From the NCBI GenBank assembly GCA_946623915.1, contig CAMORQ010000080.1, forward strand, positions 1-7,612: a DNA stretch of 7,612 bases, in the 5' to 3' direction. The translations under genes and the position numbers were made by a program. The notes under the pieces are model-generated. The model made no database searches. It saw only the letters and a list, made by a program, of their open reading frames with translations, and was not told the DNA's origin. Shown piece after piece: positions 1 through 5,938 of the stretch (positions are counted from its first letter, which is position 1; each line of letters begins with the position of its first letter). Origin of the DNA: an uncultured Coriobacteriaceae bacterium (lineage in GTDB: Bacteria; Actinomycetota; Coriobacteriia; Coriobacteriales; Eggerthellaceae).

Positions 1-219
1 ATAGCGCGGTCTCTTGCGGCGAATCCGCGCTACCTCGTAGCCGACGAGATCTCGACCATGCTCGACGCTGTTACCCAGGCACGGATCTGGACGCTGTTGC
101 TCGATGCGGCGCGCGAGCGCGACATGGGAATCGTGTTCGTGTCTCACAGCCCGGCGCTTGTGGAACGCATCGCAACTCAGGTGATTGACCTTGCATCTTA
201 TGCGCCCACGTCCGAGTGA
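1..219 (+). CDS. ABC transporter ATP-binding protein, peptide/nickel type (3' end only)
   Basis: The frame is open from the left edge to a TGA at 217-219, giving the last 72 residues of an ABC ATPase. The fragment begins in the helix after the signature motif (IARSLAANP). It then shows Walker B with its catalytic glutamate (YLVADE, residues 11-16), a D-loop region (STMLD, 18-22) and the switch histidine (VSHS, H49). The usual DEPTSALD is replaced by DEISTMLD, a variant I associate with the second ATPase of dipeptide/oligopeptide/nickel importers. Such proteins hydrolyse ATP on the cytoplasmic face of an importer. The protein ends only about 23 residues after the H-loop and shows no sign of the C-terminal oligopeptide-binding extension many Opp/Dpp ATPases carry, so it is a short version. 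Walker A and the signature lie outside the window, so the substrate cannot be told. The rest of the transporter should lie upstream. The ABC assignment is firm; the subfamily is inferred. Confidence 0.85.
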   Translation: MARSLAANPRYLVADEISTMLDAVTQARIWTLLLDAARERDMGIVFVSHSPALVERIATQVIDLASYAPTSE

Positions 220-260
220 CGTGCCTACGTGAAAGGGGAGTGATTTCACGTCTGGCACGT
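219..260. promoter_or_regulatory. Long interrupted inverted repeat after the ABC ATPase gene
   Basis: The left arms ACGTGCC (219-225) and ACGTGAAA (227-234) pair with TTTCACGT (244-251) and GGCACGT (254-260). This makes a 15-bp stem with one small internal asymmetry (T against CT) and a 9-base loop (235-243). It begins on the last base of the ABC stop codon, the expected place for a terminator or an mRNA-stabilising hairpin. No T-run follows on either strand, so a simple intrinsic terminator is doubtful and a protein-binding operator is the alternative. The inverted repeat is certain; its role is not. Confidence 0.5.
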
Positions 261-290
261 GCGAGATCCCGCGTGAGAAGGGAGGGGCGG

Positions 291-395
291 ATGCGAAAGG
301 TGCATCGGAGGCGTTTCGCGCATGCGCGCGCTGCTGCGTTCCAGTGTGAGTTGCGTTCGGCGGGGACTGTCCGCTCCAGCTACATTTCGTCTTGA
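291..395 (+). CDS. Possible small basic ORF (34 codons), hypothetical
   Basis: An ATG at 291 follows a purine-rich AAGGGAGGGG (278-287) at about the right distance to act as a ribosome binding site. It opens a 34-codon frame ending in TGA at 393-395. The predicted peptide is arginine-rich at its start (MRKVHRRRFAHAR) and has one cysteine. There is no membrane segment or recognisable domain. The stop codon directly abuts an ATG at 396 that is in frame with murB, so a leader-peptide arrangement is imaginable. Short open frames are common by chance in GC-rich DNA, and the part at 317-328 is a simple CGCG palindrome. I give it low weight; it may simply be untranslated leader. Confidence 0.2.
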   Translation: MRKVHRRRFAHARAAAFQCELRSAGTVRSSYISS

Positions 396-430
396 ATGCC
401 GCCTGTAGTATCATGGCTTTTTGATGCGAG

Positions 431-437
431 AAAGGAG
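431..437 (+). promoter_or_regulatory. Ribosome binding site that fixes the murB start
   Basis: AAAGGAG lies 9 bases before the ATG at 447. The earlier in-frame ATG at 396 has no comparable site, and the in-frame GTG at 441 is only 3 bases away. This supports 447 as the start and removes 17 residues (MPPVVSWLFDARKERVS) that do not look like MurB. Confidence 0.7.
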
Positions 438-446
438 CGCGTGTCC

Positions 447-1340
447 ATGCACGACGCCATGTACGATCTGCTTCCAGATGGAAGAATCCTCTTCGATGAG
501 CCCATGTCTGCCCATACGACCTTTCAGGTAGGCGGACCTGCCGACGTGTTTGCCACACCGATAACCGTCGACGAGGTGCGCCTGTGCCTGCAGGCTGCCC
601 GCAGCGCCGGAATTCCTTGGCGCATCCTAGGGTGCGGGTCGAACGTGCTCGTGTCCGACGAGGGCGTTCGCGGCATGGTCGTGCATTTGGGCGACCGCTT
701 TGCCGGCGTGTCGTGCGAAGGCGAATCGCTTTTCGCGCAAGCTGGGGCAACGAACGAAAAGGTCGCAGCCGCCGCTTGCGAGGCAAGCCTTGCGGGATAC
801 GAGTTCGCATGCGGCATTCCAGGATCGATAGGCGGCGCCGCCATCATGAATGCGGGGGCCTACGATGGCCAGTTCGCGGATGTCGCCAGTTCGGTCACGT
901 GCATGACTCCCGATGGCGAAATCGTAGAGGTCTGCGCAGCGGATGCGCTATGGCGCTATCGCGGCTCCATGATGATGGACGAGGGATTGGTGGTTCTTGC
1001 CGCAACCCTTCGCCTCGCACCCGGCGAACCTTCAGATATCGCCTCTCGCATGGAGGACTTGCAGCAGCGTCGCGCATCCAAGCAGCCTCTCGAGCTCGGC
1101 AGTGCGGGATCGACGTTCAAGCGTCCCGAAGGATACTATGCTGGGCAGCTGATACAAGAGGCAGGTATGCGAGGGCACCGCGTCGGTGGCGCCCAAGTAT
1201 CCGAAAAGCATTGCGGGTTCGTCGTGAACGCGGGCGGTGCTACAGCTGCCGACGTGCTTGCCGTCATCCGCGACGTCCAAGAGGCGGTCTATGCGAACGC
1301 GGGCGTGAAACTCGAACCGGAAGTGCGCATCTGGCATTAA
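447..1340 (+). CDS. murB: UDP-N-acetylenolpyruvoylglucosamine reductase MurB
   Basis: MurB is a cytoplasmic flavoenzyme. It reduces UDP-GlcNAc-enolpyruvate to UDP-MurNAc with NADPH, the second committed step of peptidoglycan synthesis. From the ATG at 447 the protein has 297 residues, the usual length of the short type II class that lacks the extra loop of the E. coli enzyme. An FAD-binding PCMH-type domain spans about residues 20-190, with LGCGSNVLVSD (61-71) and GIPGSIGGAAIMNAGAY (123-139) contacting the cofactor. The C-terminal MurB domain follows. Expected catalytic residues are present: Tyr-Arg in RYRGS (Y171, R172), the proton-donor serine in GSAGSTFKRP (S222), and the glutamate of LEPEVRIW (E290/E292). 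A 314-residue version starting at 396 is possible but has no ribosome binding site. The gene stands alone on its strand and converges with the LOG gene. Identity is very secure. Confidence 0.96.
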   Translation: MHDAMYDLLPDGRILFDEPMSAHTTFQVGGPADVFATPITVDEVRLCLQAARSAGIPWRILGCGSNVLVSDEGVRGMVVHLGDRFAGVSCEGESLFAQAGATNEKVAAAACEASLAGYEFACGIPGSIGGAAIMNAGAYDGQFADVASSVTCMTPDGEIVEVCAADALWRYRGSMMMDEGLVVLAATLRLAPGEPSDIASRMEDLQQRRASKQPLELGSAGSTFKRPEGYYAGQLIQEAGMRGHRVGGAQVSEKHCGFVVNAGGATAADVLAVIRDVQEAVYANAGVKLEPEVRIWH

Positions 1341-1343
1341 GCG

Positions 1344-1418
1344 TCGGCAGGGGTTGCCGAGGCACATGTCCGCGCGTGCACGTGCGCCATGCCCTCGCCG
1401 AGCCTTAAACTCTCGGTG
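1344..1418. terminator. Hairpin-rich convergent gap, candidate two-way terminator
   Basis: The 64-base gap between the murB and LOG stop codons holds three possible stems. They are TCGGCA/TGCCGA around a GGGGT loop (1344-1360), an imperfect GAGG..CATG..GCGC stem folding back at 1359-1396, and a 7-bp stem with one G-T pair (1396-1402 with 1412-1418) that encloses the LOG stop codon. None is followed by a clear T-run; the last is followed by a pyrimidine-rich stretch on the + strand. The position between converging genes fits termination of both, but the evidence is structural only. Confidence 0.35.
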
Positions 1419-1947
1419 CGCCCGAAATCTCTTTCTCGAGCTCGTCTATGGATGCGACGACGGTAAACGGGCTTTCGTCTTCTAGGAGGAAACCGAACTC
1501 GACCAAGTTGCGTAACGCCTGCACGAAATCGTCGTAGCAACCGTTGACGTTGAACACGTACACTGGCGCGTCTATGAATCCCAGCTTCTTCTGGGAAAGG
1601 ACCTCGGTGATCTCCTCGAAGGTTCCGATGCCGCCTGGAAGCATGACGAACGCGTCTGCGTTGTCGTAGAGCAGCTTTTTCCGCTCGGCCATGGTTTCCA
1701 CCACGATGGAGTTCTCGAGATTGATGTTCAGCTGTTCGCGATCCACGAGAAATTGAGGGATGATGCCGAGCGCTTCGCCACCGTGTTCGAGGACCGAGTT
1801 CGAAAGCGCGCCCATCATCCCGATGCCTCCGCCTCCGTAGACCAGCTTGTGGCCCGACGAGGCCATCCAGGAACCAAGTTGAACGGCGGCTTGTTCGAAA
1901 GCCGGATCGTTGCCGATAGCAACGCCGCAATAGACGGTGATATTCAT
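1405..1947 (-). CDS. LOG family (TIGR00730-type) Rossmann-fold nucleotide phosphoribohydrolase
   Basis: This 180-residue protein matches the LOG (LONELY GUY) family. Characterised members cleave cytokinin riboside 5'-monophosphates, or more generally nucleoside monophosphates such as AMP, into free base and ribose 5-phosphate. The hallmark PGGIGTFEE lies at 104-112. The glycine-rich YGGGGIGMMG is at 37-46 and the conserved MAERK at 86-90, where the arginine and the loop glutamate form the active site. Length is typical. The start ATG (1945-1947) has AAGGAG (1953-1958 on the minus strand) 5 bases upstream. An oddity is the first loop: CGVAIG (7-12) replaces the usual CGSS-x-G, so two small polar residues near the phosphate site are changed. 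It lies just downstream of cydC on the same strand, so co-transcription is likely, but a separate TATAAT sits at the cydC end. The true bacterial substrate is not established from sequence. Confidence 0.9.
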   Translation of the reverse strand: MNITVYCGVAIGNDPAFEQAAVQLGSWMASSGHKLVYGGGGIGMMGALSNSVLEHGGEALGIIPQFLVDREQLNINLENSIVVETMAERKKLLYDNADAFVMLPGGIGTFEEITEVLSQKKLGFIDAPVYVFNVNGCYDDFVQALRNLVEFGFLLEDESPFTVVASIDELEKEISGAPRV

Positions 1948-1996
1948 GGTCGCTCCTTGTTCGATTGTTGCGTGTTCGAGCGCGAATGCTGCCTAT

Positions 1997-2002
1997 ATTA
2001 TA
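1997..2002 (-). promoter_or_regulatory. Possible -10 element (TATAAT) for the LOG gene
   Basis: A perfect TATAAT reads on the minus strand across the cydC stop codon, about 50 bases before the LOG start. In such GC-rich DNA an exact -10 is notable and would give a leader of roughly 40 bases. I cannot find a good -35 at 16-18 bases and there is no extended TG, so it may only reflect the TAA stop and its AT-rich surroundings. Confidence 0.35.
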
Positions 2003-3923
2003 CCGTGAGGCCCAAGTCGAAAGCGCGCAATGACCGGAAGCGTTCGCTCGTCTCGTTCAGATAGGCTGGCGACCCGTCCAGAATCACCTTGCCGTCTTCG
2101 ATGAAGACGACGCGGTTGAACCGTTCGATGTCCTGCAGGTGATGGGTGATCATCAGAAGCGTTTTATCCGCAGCGATGGAGAACAGCGTGCTGATTAAGG
2201 CCGACTCCGTTATCGGGTCCAGGCCGACGGTGGGCTCGTCGAGCAGGATCACGGGGACTTTGGCCAAGAGCACGCGCGCAAGGGCGATGCGGTGGCGCTC
2301 GCCGCCAGAAAAGCGCATGCCCTCCTCGTCGACCATGGTGTCGAGCCCCTTGGGCAGCTTTGAAACCATGTCGGACAACTCGACCGCTTCGAGCGCAGTC
2401 CAGATTTCCTCGTCGGTCGCGTCTATCCGTCCGATGCGCAGGTTGTCGCGCAGGGTGCGGTTGAACAGGTAAGCGGATTGCTGAACGACGCCGATCCAAT
2501 GGCAGATGCCGTTTCCGTATGCGCCGACGTCCTTGCCTGCGATGCGCACGTCGCCCTGCGCGGGAGTCAGGTCGCCGCGAATCAGGGAGGCGAGCGTCGA
2601 TTTGCCAGAGCCGGACCTGCCGAGAATGGCAACCTTTTCGCCTGCGGCAACGTCAAGCGAAACATCATCAAGCACGAGCCGGCCGTCTCCGTAGCCGAAC
2701 GATACGTGCGATACCGATACGGGAGCGCTCGGAGGGATGTCTGTGGGAGTTTCGCTGTCGGAATCTGCCGCGCGCTGCTCGAATGCAGGAATGGTCGGGG
2801 CGCTCGGCGTCGTCTCGTCAGATTGGCTCATCAGGTCGTCGATGGCGAAGCGCACGGCGCTTACCGTATCGAACGTTTCCGGGTCGAGCCCCAAATCGTC
2901 GTCATCGATGGTGGGATAGTCGTTGAGCCGTTTGGTCGAGTCGCGGTAGACGTTCACCTGGGTCGCGGCGGCGGTTAGGGGCATGAACACTTCTACAAGC
3001 GGGAAGAACCCTAAAACGAATGCGGCTATCCAGTCCGCGCGCGGCAAGCCTGCGCCTCCGAAATAGGTGGCCGCCCACACGAAGACGGCAACAGCGCCTA
3101 CACCCAAGATGACGGTCGCCACAAGATCGTTTGCGCGGTAATAGGACGAAAGGGCAGACGATTCGTCATGCATGGCCGCATCGGCTCGTTTGGCATGCTC
3201 GAGGTACTCGTCCTCGCGTCCCGAATACACCCAGTCACCAGACCCGATGACGTTGTCTGCCAGGTCTGCATAGAGTTCGTTCTTCAGCGTTTTTTCGCGT
3301 TCGATGCGCTCCCTGTTGCGCAGAAGGGAAACCAGTGGGAGTGCGAAGACGACCAGCCCCAGCACCACGAGCATGGCAAGCGCGAACAGGATATCGAACA
3401 CGCCGTAGAAGACGCACACAAGCGCTAAGAGGATCCATCCGATGACGGTGGGGAAGATGGTGCGCAGGTACAGGTTCTGCAGATGGCCTATGTCCTCGGC
3501 GATCAAGCCGAGGAAATCGCCGGTTTGGTGGCTGCGCCTGAGCGTCATGGCGCTTCGTTCGAGGGCCGTGTATAGGCGCAACCGCAGGTCGGATGTCATA
3601 CGGAACACCCAGTCGTGCGACACGAGCCGTTCGATGTAGCGGACGATGGGTTTGCCCATGCCGAATATCTGGACGAACGCAACGGGCACGAGCACGACGA
3701 AGATGCCCCCTTCGGGGCGCTCGGCGCATCGGGATATCAGATAACCTGCGCAGAACATGAGCATCGCGGCGCATACGAACGTCAGCACACCGAGTGCCAG
3801 CGCCTGCCCGAGATGCTTACGGTACCGGTTGAAATAGGGGCGCACCCAGGTGTCTTTTGTTTGTTCGCCGGATTGCGGGGCTGCCGTGGTTGCCACGTCG
3901 CGCATCGATGCGTCGTTTCTCAT
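1998..3923 (-). CDS. cydC: Thiol reductant ABC exporter subunit CydC
   Basis: CydC pairs with CydD in an inner-membrane heterodimeric ABC exporter. In E. coli it is linked to export of cysteine/glutathione and to heme handling, and it is needed to assemble cytochrome bd. The 641-residue protein has a six-helix membrane domain (about 35-325) followed by a nucleotide-binding domain (about 400-640). The latter has Walker A GRSGSGKS (435-442), Q-loop QQ (481-482), signature FSGGE (538-542), Walker B ILLDEP (559-564) and switch histidine H594/H595. All catalytic residues are intact. E. coli CydC is about 573 residues. The excess here is largely an acidic, Ser/Thr/Pro-rich linker at about 340-398. 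The ATG overlaps the cydD stop (ATGA), and GGGGTGAT (3929-3936, minus strand) lies 5 bases before it, so translation is probably coupled. CydC rather than CydD is assigned from second position and divergence from the neighbour; the pair assignment is firm. Confidence 0.9.
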   Translation of the reverse strand: MRNDASMRDVATTAAPQSGEQTKDTWVRPYFNRYRKHLGQALALGVLTFVCAAMLMFCAGYLISRCAERPEGGIFVVLVPVAFVQIFGMGKPIVRYIERLVSHDWVFRMTSDLRLRLYTALERSAMTLRRSHQTGDFLGLIAEDIGHLQNLYLRTIFPTVIGWILLALVCVFYGVFDILFALAMLVVLGLVVFALPLVSLLRNRERIEREKTLKNELYADLADNVIGSGDWVYSGREDEYLEHAKRADAAMHDESSALSSYYRANDLVATVILGVGAVAVFVWAATYFGGAGLPRADWIAAFVLGFFPLVEVFMPLTAAATQVNVYRDSTKRLNDYPTIDDDDLGLDPETFDTVSAVRFAIDDLMSQSDETTPSAPTIPAFEQRAADSDSETPTDIPPSAPVSVSHVSFGYGDGRLVLDDVSLDVAAGEKVAILGRSGSGKSTLASLIRGDLTPAQGDVRIAGKDVGAYGNGICHWIGVVQQSAYLFNRTLRDNLRIGRIDATDEEIWTALEAVELSDMVSKLPKGLDTMVDEEGMRFSGGERHRIALARVLLAKVPVILLDEPTVGLDPITESALISTLFSIAADKTLLMITHHLQDIERFNRVVFIEDGKVILDGSPAYLNETSERFRSLRAFDLGLTV

Positions 3924-5692
3924 GCGACATCACCCCGGTTCATGGTCGCAACAAGCTCGACGAGTTTGCCGTTGCGGGCCAGAAGGTCGTCGAGCGTGCC
4001 CTGTTCGGCCACGCGGCCGTCTTCGAGCACGAGGATGTAGTCCATGTTGGCCAGCCAATGCAGGCGATGCGTCGCGAAGAAGACGAGTTTGCCTTCCATG
4101 AGCGGCAGCATCCTTTCCTTCAGCTCGAGTTCGGTTTCGATGTCCAAATGAGCCGTGGGTTCGTCGAAGATGAGCACTTTGCGCGATGGGTCGAGAAGCG
4201 CACGTGCAAGGGCGATGCGTTGGGCTTGCCCTCCTGAAAGCCCACGTCCGCCTTCGCCGATGACGGTATCCAATCCGTCGGGAAGCTGCTTGACCAAATC
4301 ATCGAGTCCGGTAACCGAAATGGCTTCCGCCATCGCTTCGTCGTCGGCGTCGGGGGAATAGAAGCGGATGTTGTCGCGCAGGCTGGCATGGAACAGGTAG
4401 GGGTTCTGCGGAATGTAGAGCAGTTGTCGCTGCCACGAAGGCTGCTGCAGGCTCGCCGTGCGCGTGCCCGCAACGCCGATGGTCCCTTCGTCGGGCCGGG
4501 CGAATCCTCCGATCAGGTTGGCTAGGGTGGACTTGCCGCTGCCCGACAAGCCGACGATGCCGACCTTGGTGTAGCCCTGCACCCTGAAGCTTACGTCTTC
4601 GAGCGCCCGGCGGGACAGGGTCGCGCCGCCGTCTTCGCCGGCAGCCGGCTTGTCAGACTCCAGCACAGGGTAGGAGTAGGCGATGTTGTCCAAGCGCAGT
4701 TTCGACGATTCGTCCCAGGGCTCCACGTCCACAGGCGCGATTTCTTTCGCATCGTTGGCGATGATGGCGGTAATCGACTTCAGCGCGTTCTTTCCGTCGA
4801 GGGAAGCGTGGAAATCGCCTGCGAATTCGCGAATGGGTTTGAAGTACTCGGGCGACAGGACAAGCGTGGCCAAAGCGGGGAACAGCGTCATGATGCCATC
4901 GATCAGGCGGAACCCCAGCATCAGGGAAACGCCCGCTACGCCAAGTGTGGCGACAAGGTCGAGGACTGCGCCGGAAAGCGTGGCGGTTTTCAAAGTTTCG
5001 ACGGTCGCATAGCGGAAGTCTTCGCTCGATTGGAAGATGCGCGCACCGAAACTTTTGGCTCGTCCGAACACTTTCAGCGTGTCGATGCCGCGCAGCGTGT
5101 CTATGAAGTGGTTCGAAAGCGCGTTGTACGATTCGTACTGGGCGGCAGCCCGGGCACTCGCTTGGCGGCCAAGCACGATCATGAAGAAGATGATGACCGG
5201 GAAGAATACGAGCAGAATGATTCCCGAGACCCAATCGTAGATGAACACCGCGATCAAAATGGGCAACGGTATGGCGACCACCCCGATGATCTTGGGGAGG
5301 ATGAGCCCTAGATACGTTTCCGCCTGTTCGATGCCGTCGAGCGCGGCCTGGGTGACAGCCGCGCTGCCGTGCTCTGCTACCACGCCGCGCTGCGCGCTGA
5401 ACACGCGTTTTAGCAGTTCGTCGCGCAGCTCGGAAGCGCGTTGCCGCGAAAAGCGCGCCAGGAACGTGTCGCGTCCGTACACGAGGACCTGCTTGCCGAT
5501 GAAGCATGCGGCGAACACGGCCACGAGTACCGCTTGGTCGGCGAGCACACCCCCTTCCCAAAGGTTGGTGATGGCGCGCGCGAGCGCATAGGCTTCACCT
5601 AGGACGCAGGCGGCTTCGGCTAGGGCAAGCACCAGCAAAATGCCCATGACCATGCCCACTTTGGGCAGTGTGAACAGGGAGCGGTCTATCAC
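3920..5692 (-). CDS. cydD: Thiol reductant ABC exporter subunit CydD
   Basis: CydD is the partner of CydC in the heterodimeric exporter required for cytochrome bd maturation and periplasmic thiol balance. I start it at a GTG (5690-5692) because GAGGA (5701-5705, minus strand) lies 8 bases upstream. The protein then opens VIDRSLFTLPK and has 590 residues, close to the E. coli length of 588. Upstream in-frame starts exist, an ATG at 5726-5728 and a GTG at 5765-5767 (615 residues), but neither has a clear ribosome binding site, and the second lies almost on the predicted transcript start. The membrane domain covers about residues 10-310 and the ATPase about 330-590. Motifs, numbered from 5692: Walker A GLSGSGKS (381-388), Q-loop Q429, signature LSGGQ (485-489), Walker B FDEP (D510, E511) and H-loop H542. 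Both ATP sites of the dimer look catalytically complete. The first gene of the block, it ends in a 4-base overlap with cydC. Confidence 0.92.
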   Translation of the reverse strand: MIDRSLFTLPKVGMVMGILLVLALAEAACVLGEAYALARAITNLWEGGVLADQAVLVAVFAACFIGKQVLVYGRDTFLARFSRQRASELRDELLKRVFSAQRGVVAEHGSAAVTQAALDGIEQAETYLGLILPKIIGVVAIPLPILIAVFIYDWVSGIILLVFFPVIIFFMIVLGRQASARAAAQYESYNALSNHFIDTLRGIDTLKVFGRAKSFGARIFQSSEDFRYATVETLKTATLSGAVLDLVATLGVAGVSLMLGFRLIDGIMTLFPALATLVLSPEYFKPIREFAGDFHASLDGKNALKSITAIIANDAKEIAPVDVEPWDESSKLRLDNIAYSYPVLESDKPAAGEDGGATLSRRALEDVSFRVQGYTKVGIVGLSGSGKSTLANLIGGFARPDEGTIGVAGTRTASLQQPSWQRQLLYIPQNPYLFHASLRDNIRFYSPDADDEAMAEAISVTGLDDLVKQLPDGLDTVIGEGGRGLSGGQAQRIALARALLDPSRKVLIFDEPTAHLDIETELELKERMLPLMEGKLVFFATHRLHWLANMDYILVLEDGRVAEQGTLDDLLARNGKLVELVATMNRGDVA

Positions 5693-5772
5693 GTGAAATG
5701 TCCTCGTCGTCTGGCTGAATTCTTCCATCGAAATATTACAAGAGGGCGTTTGCCGCGTTTCATTCACGTGAT
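5688..5772. repeat. Exact inverted 10-mers (core TCACGTGA) around the cydD leader
   Basis: ATCACGTGAA at 5688-5697 and its exact reverse complement TTCACGTGAT at 5763-5772 are separated by 65 bases. Each contains the perfect palindrome TCACGTGA, and their centres are 75 bases apart, close to seven helical turns. The right copy lies at the expected cydD transcript start. The left copy contains the chosen GTG start codon. They could be a pair of operators bound by one dimeric regulator, or the two halves of an mRNA stem that hides the start. The repeat is seen directly; the function is inferred. Confidence 0.55.
5701..5705 (-). promoter_or_regulatory. Ribosome binding site that decides the cydD start
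   Basis: GAGGA on the minus strand lies 8 bases before the GTG at 5692. The alternative ATG (5728) is preceded by an AT-rich stretch with no Shine-Dalgarno match, so the shorter CydD is favoured. Confidence 0.6.
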
Positions 5773-5776
5773 GCCT

Positions 5777-5804
5777 ACCATATTTACTACTTTGCTCCTA
5801 TCAA
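5777..5804 (-). promoter_or_regulatory. Candidate cydDC promoter
   Basis: On the minus strand TTGATA (5799-5804, one mismatch to TTGACA) is followed after 16 bases by TATGGT (5777-5782, four of six matches to TATAAT). Transcription would start near 5770, giving a leader of nearly 80 bases to the GTG at 5692. This is the best sigma-70-like pair in the gap. Confidence 0.45.
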
Positions 5805-5816
5805 TTCGCTACGTCT

Positions 5817-5833
5817 TCCGGTGTACGACCGGA
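5817..5833. promoter_or_regulatory. TCCGGT-N5-ACCGGA palindrome, candidate operator
   Basis: A perfect 6-bp inverted repeat with a GTACG spacer lies in the divergent gap, just upstream of the predicted cydD -35 and about 105 bases before the reductase start. The 17-base size suits a helix-turn-helix dimer that could act on both promoters. It does not match a regulator site that I recognise. Confidence 0.4.
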
Positions 5834-5881
5834 GAGCAAGCATCCGTTTTGCTGGTTATGAAGGCTCTGCCAGCTGCAATT

Positions 5882-5917
5882 ATGCACGCATGCGCTACGA
5901 TGGGCGCTCGTGTGCAT
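5882..5917 (+). promoter_or_regulatory. Imperfect hairpin in the leader of the aldo/keto reductase
   Basis: ATGCACGCATGCGC (5882-5895) and GCGCTCGTGTGCAT (5904-5917) pair at 11 of 14 positions around an 8-base loop (TACGATGG). The stem ends 9 bases before the TAGGAGG ribosome binding site (5927-5933), so it would stand directly before the site of translation initiation. It could be an mRNA control or stabilising element, or a DNA-level operator. No known riboswitch is recognised. Confidence 0.4.
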
Positions 5918-5938
5918 CAAGATGCGTAGGAGGTTCTC

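Noticed and set aside
317..328. 12-bp palindrome CGCGCATGCGCG before murB
   Set aside because: It is a simple alternating CG-rich sequence, easily produced by chance in this base composition, with nothing to link it to a function.
392..411. TTGAAT and TAGTAT as a murB promoter
   Set aside because: The two hexamers are only 8 bases apart, and no -35 lies at a suitable distance from TAGTAT.
584..1408. A long + strand open frame overlapping murB in another phase (274 codons)
   Set aside because: It is arginine-rich, has no recognisable domain and sits wholly inside clear murB sequence; such shadow frames are normal in GC-rich DNA.
4653..5561. A 302-codon minus-strand frame inside cydD
   Set aside because: Its composition is arginine/histidine-rich with no motif; it is a frame-shifted copy of the cydD coding signal.
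5768..5785. A five-codon upstream ORF (MVGIT) running into the cydD GTG at 5767
   Set aside because: The nearest GGAG lies 13 bases before its ATG and the frame overlaps the predicted -10, so it is probably not transcribed.
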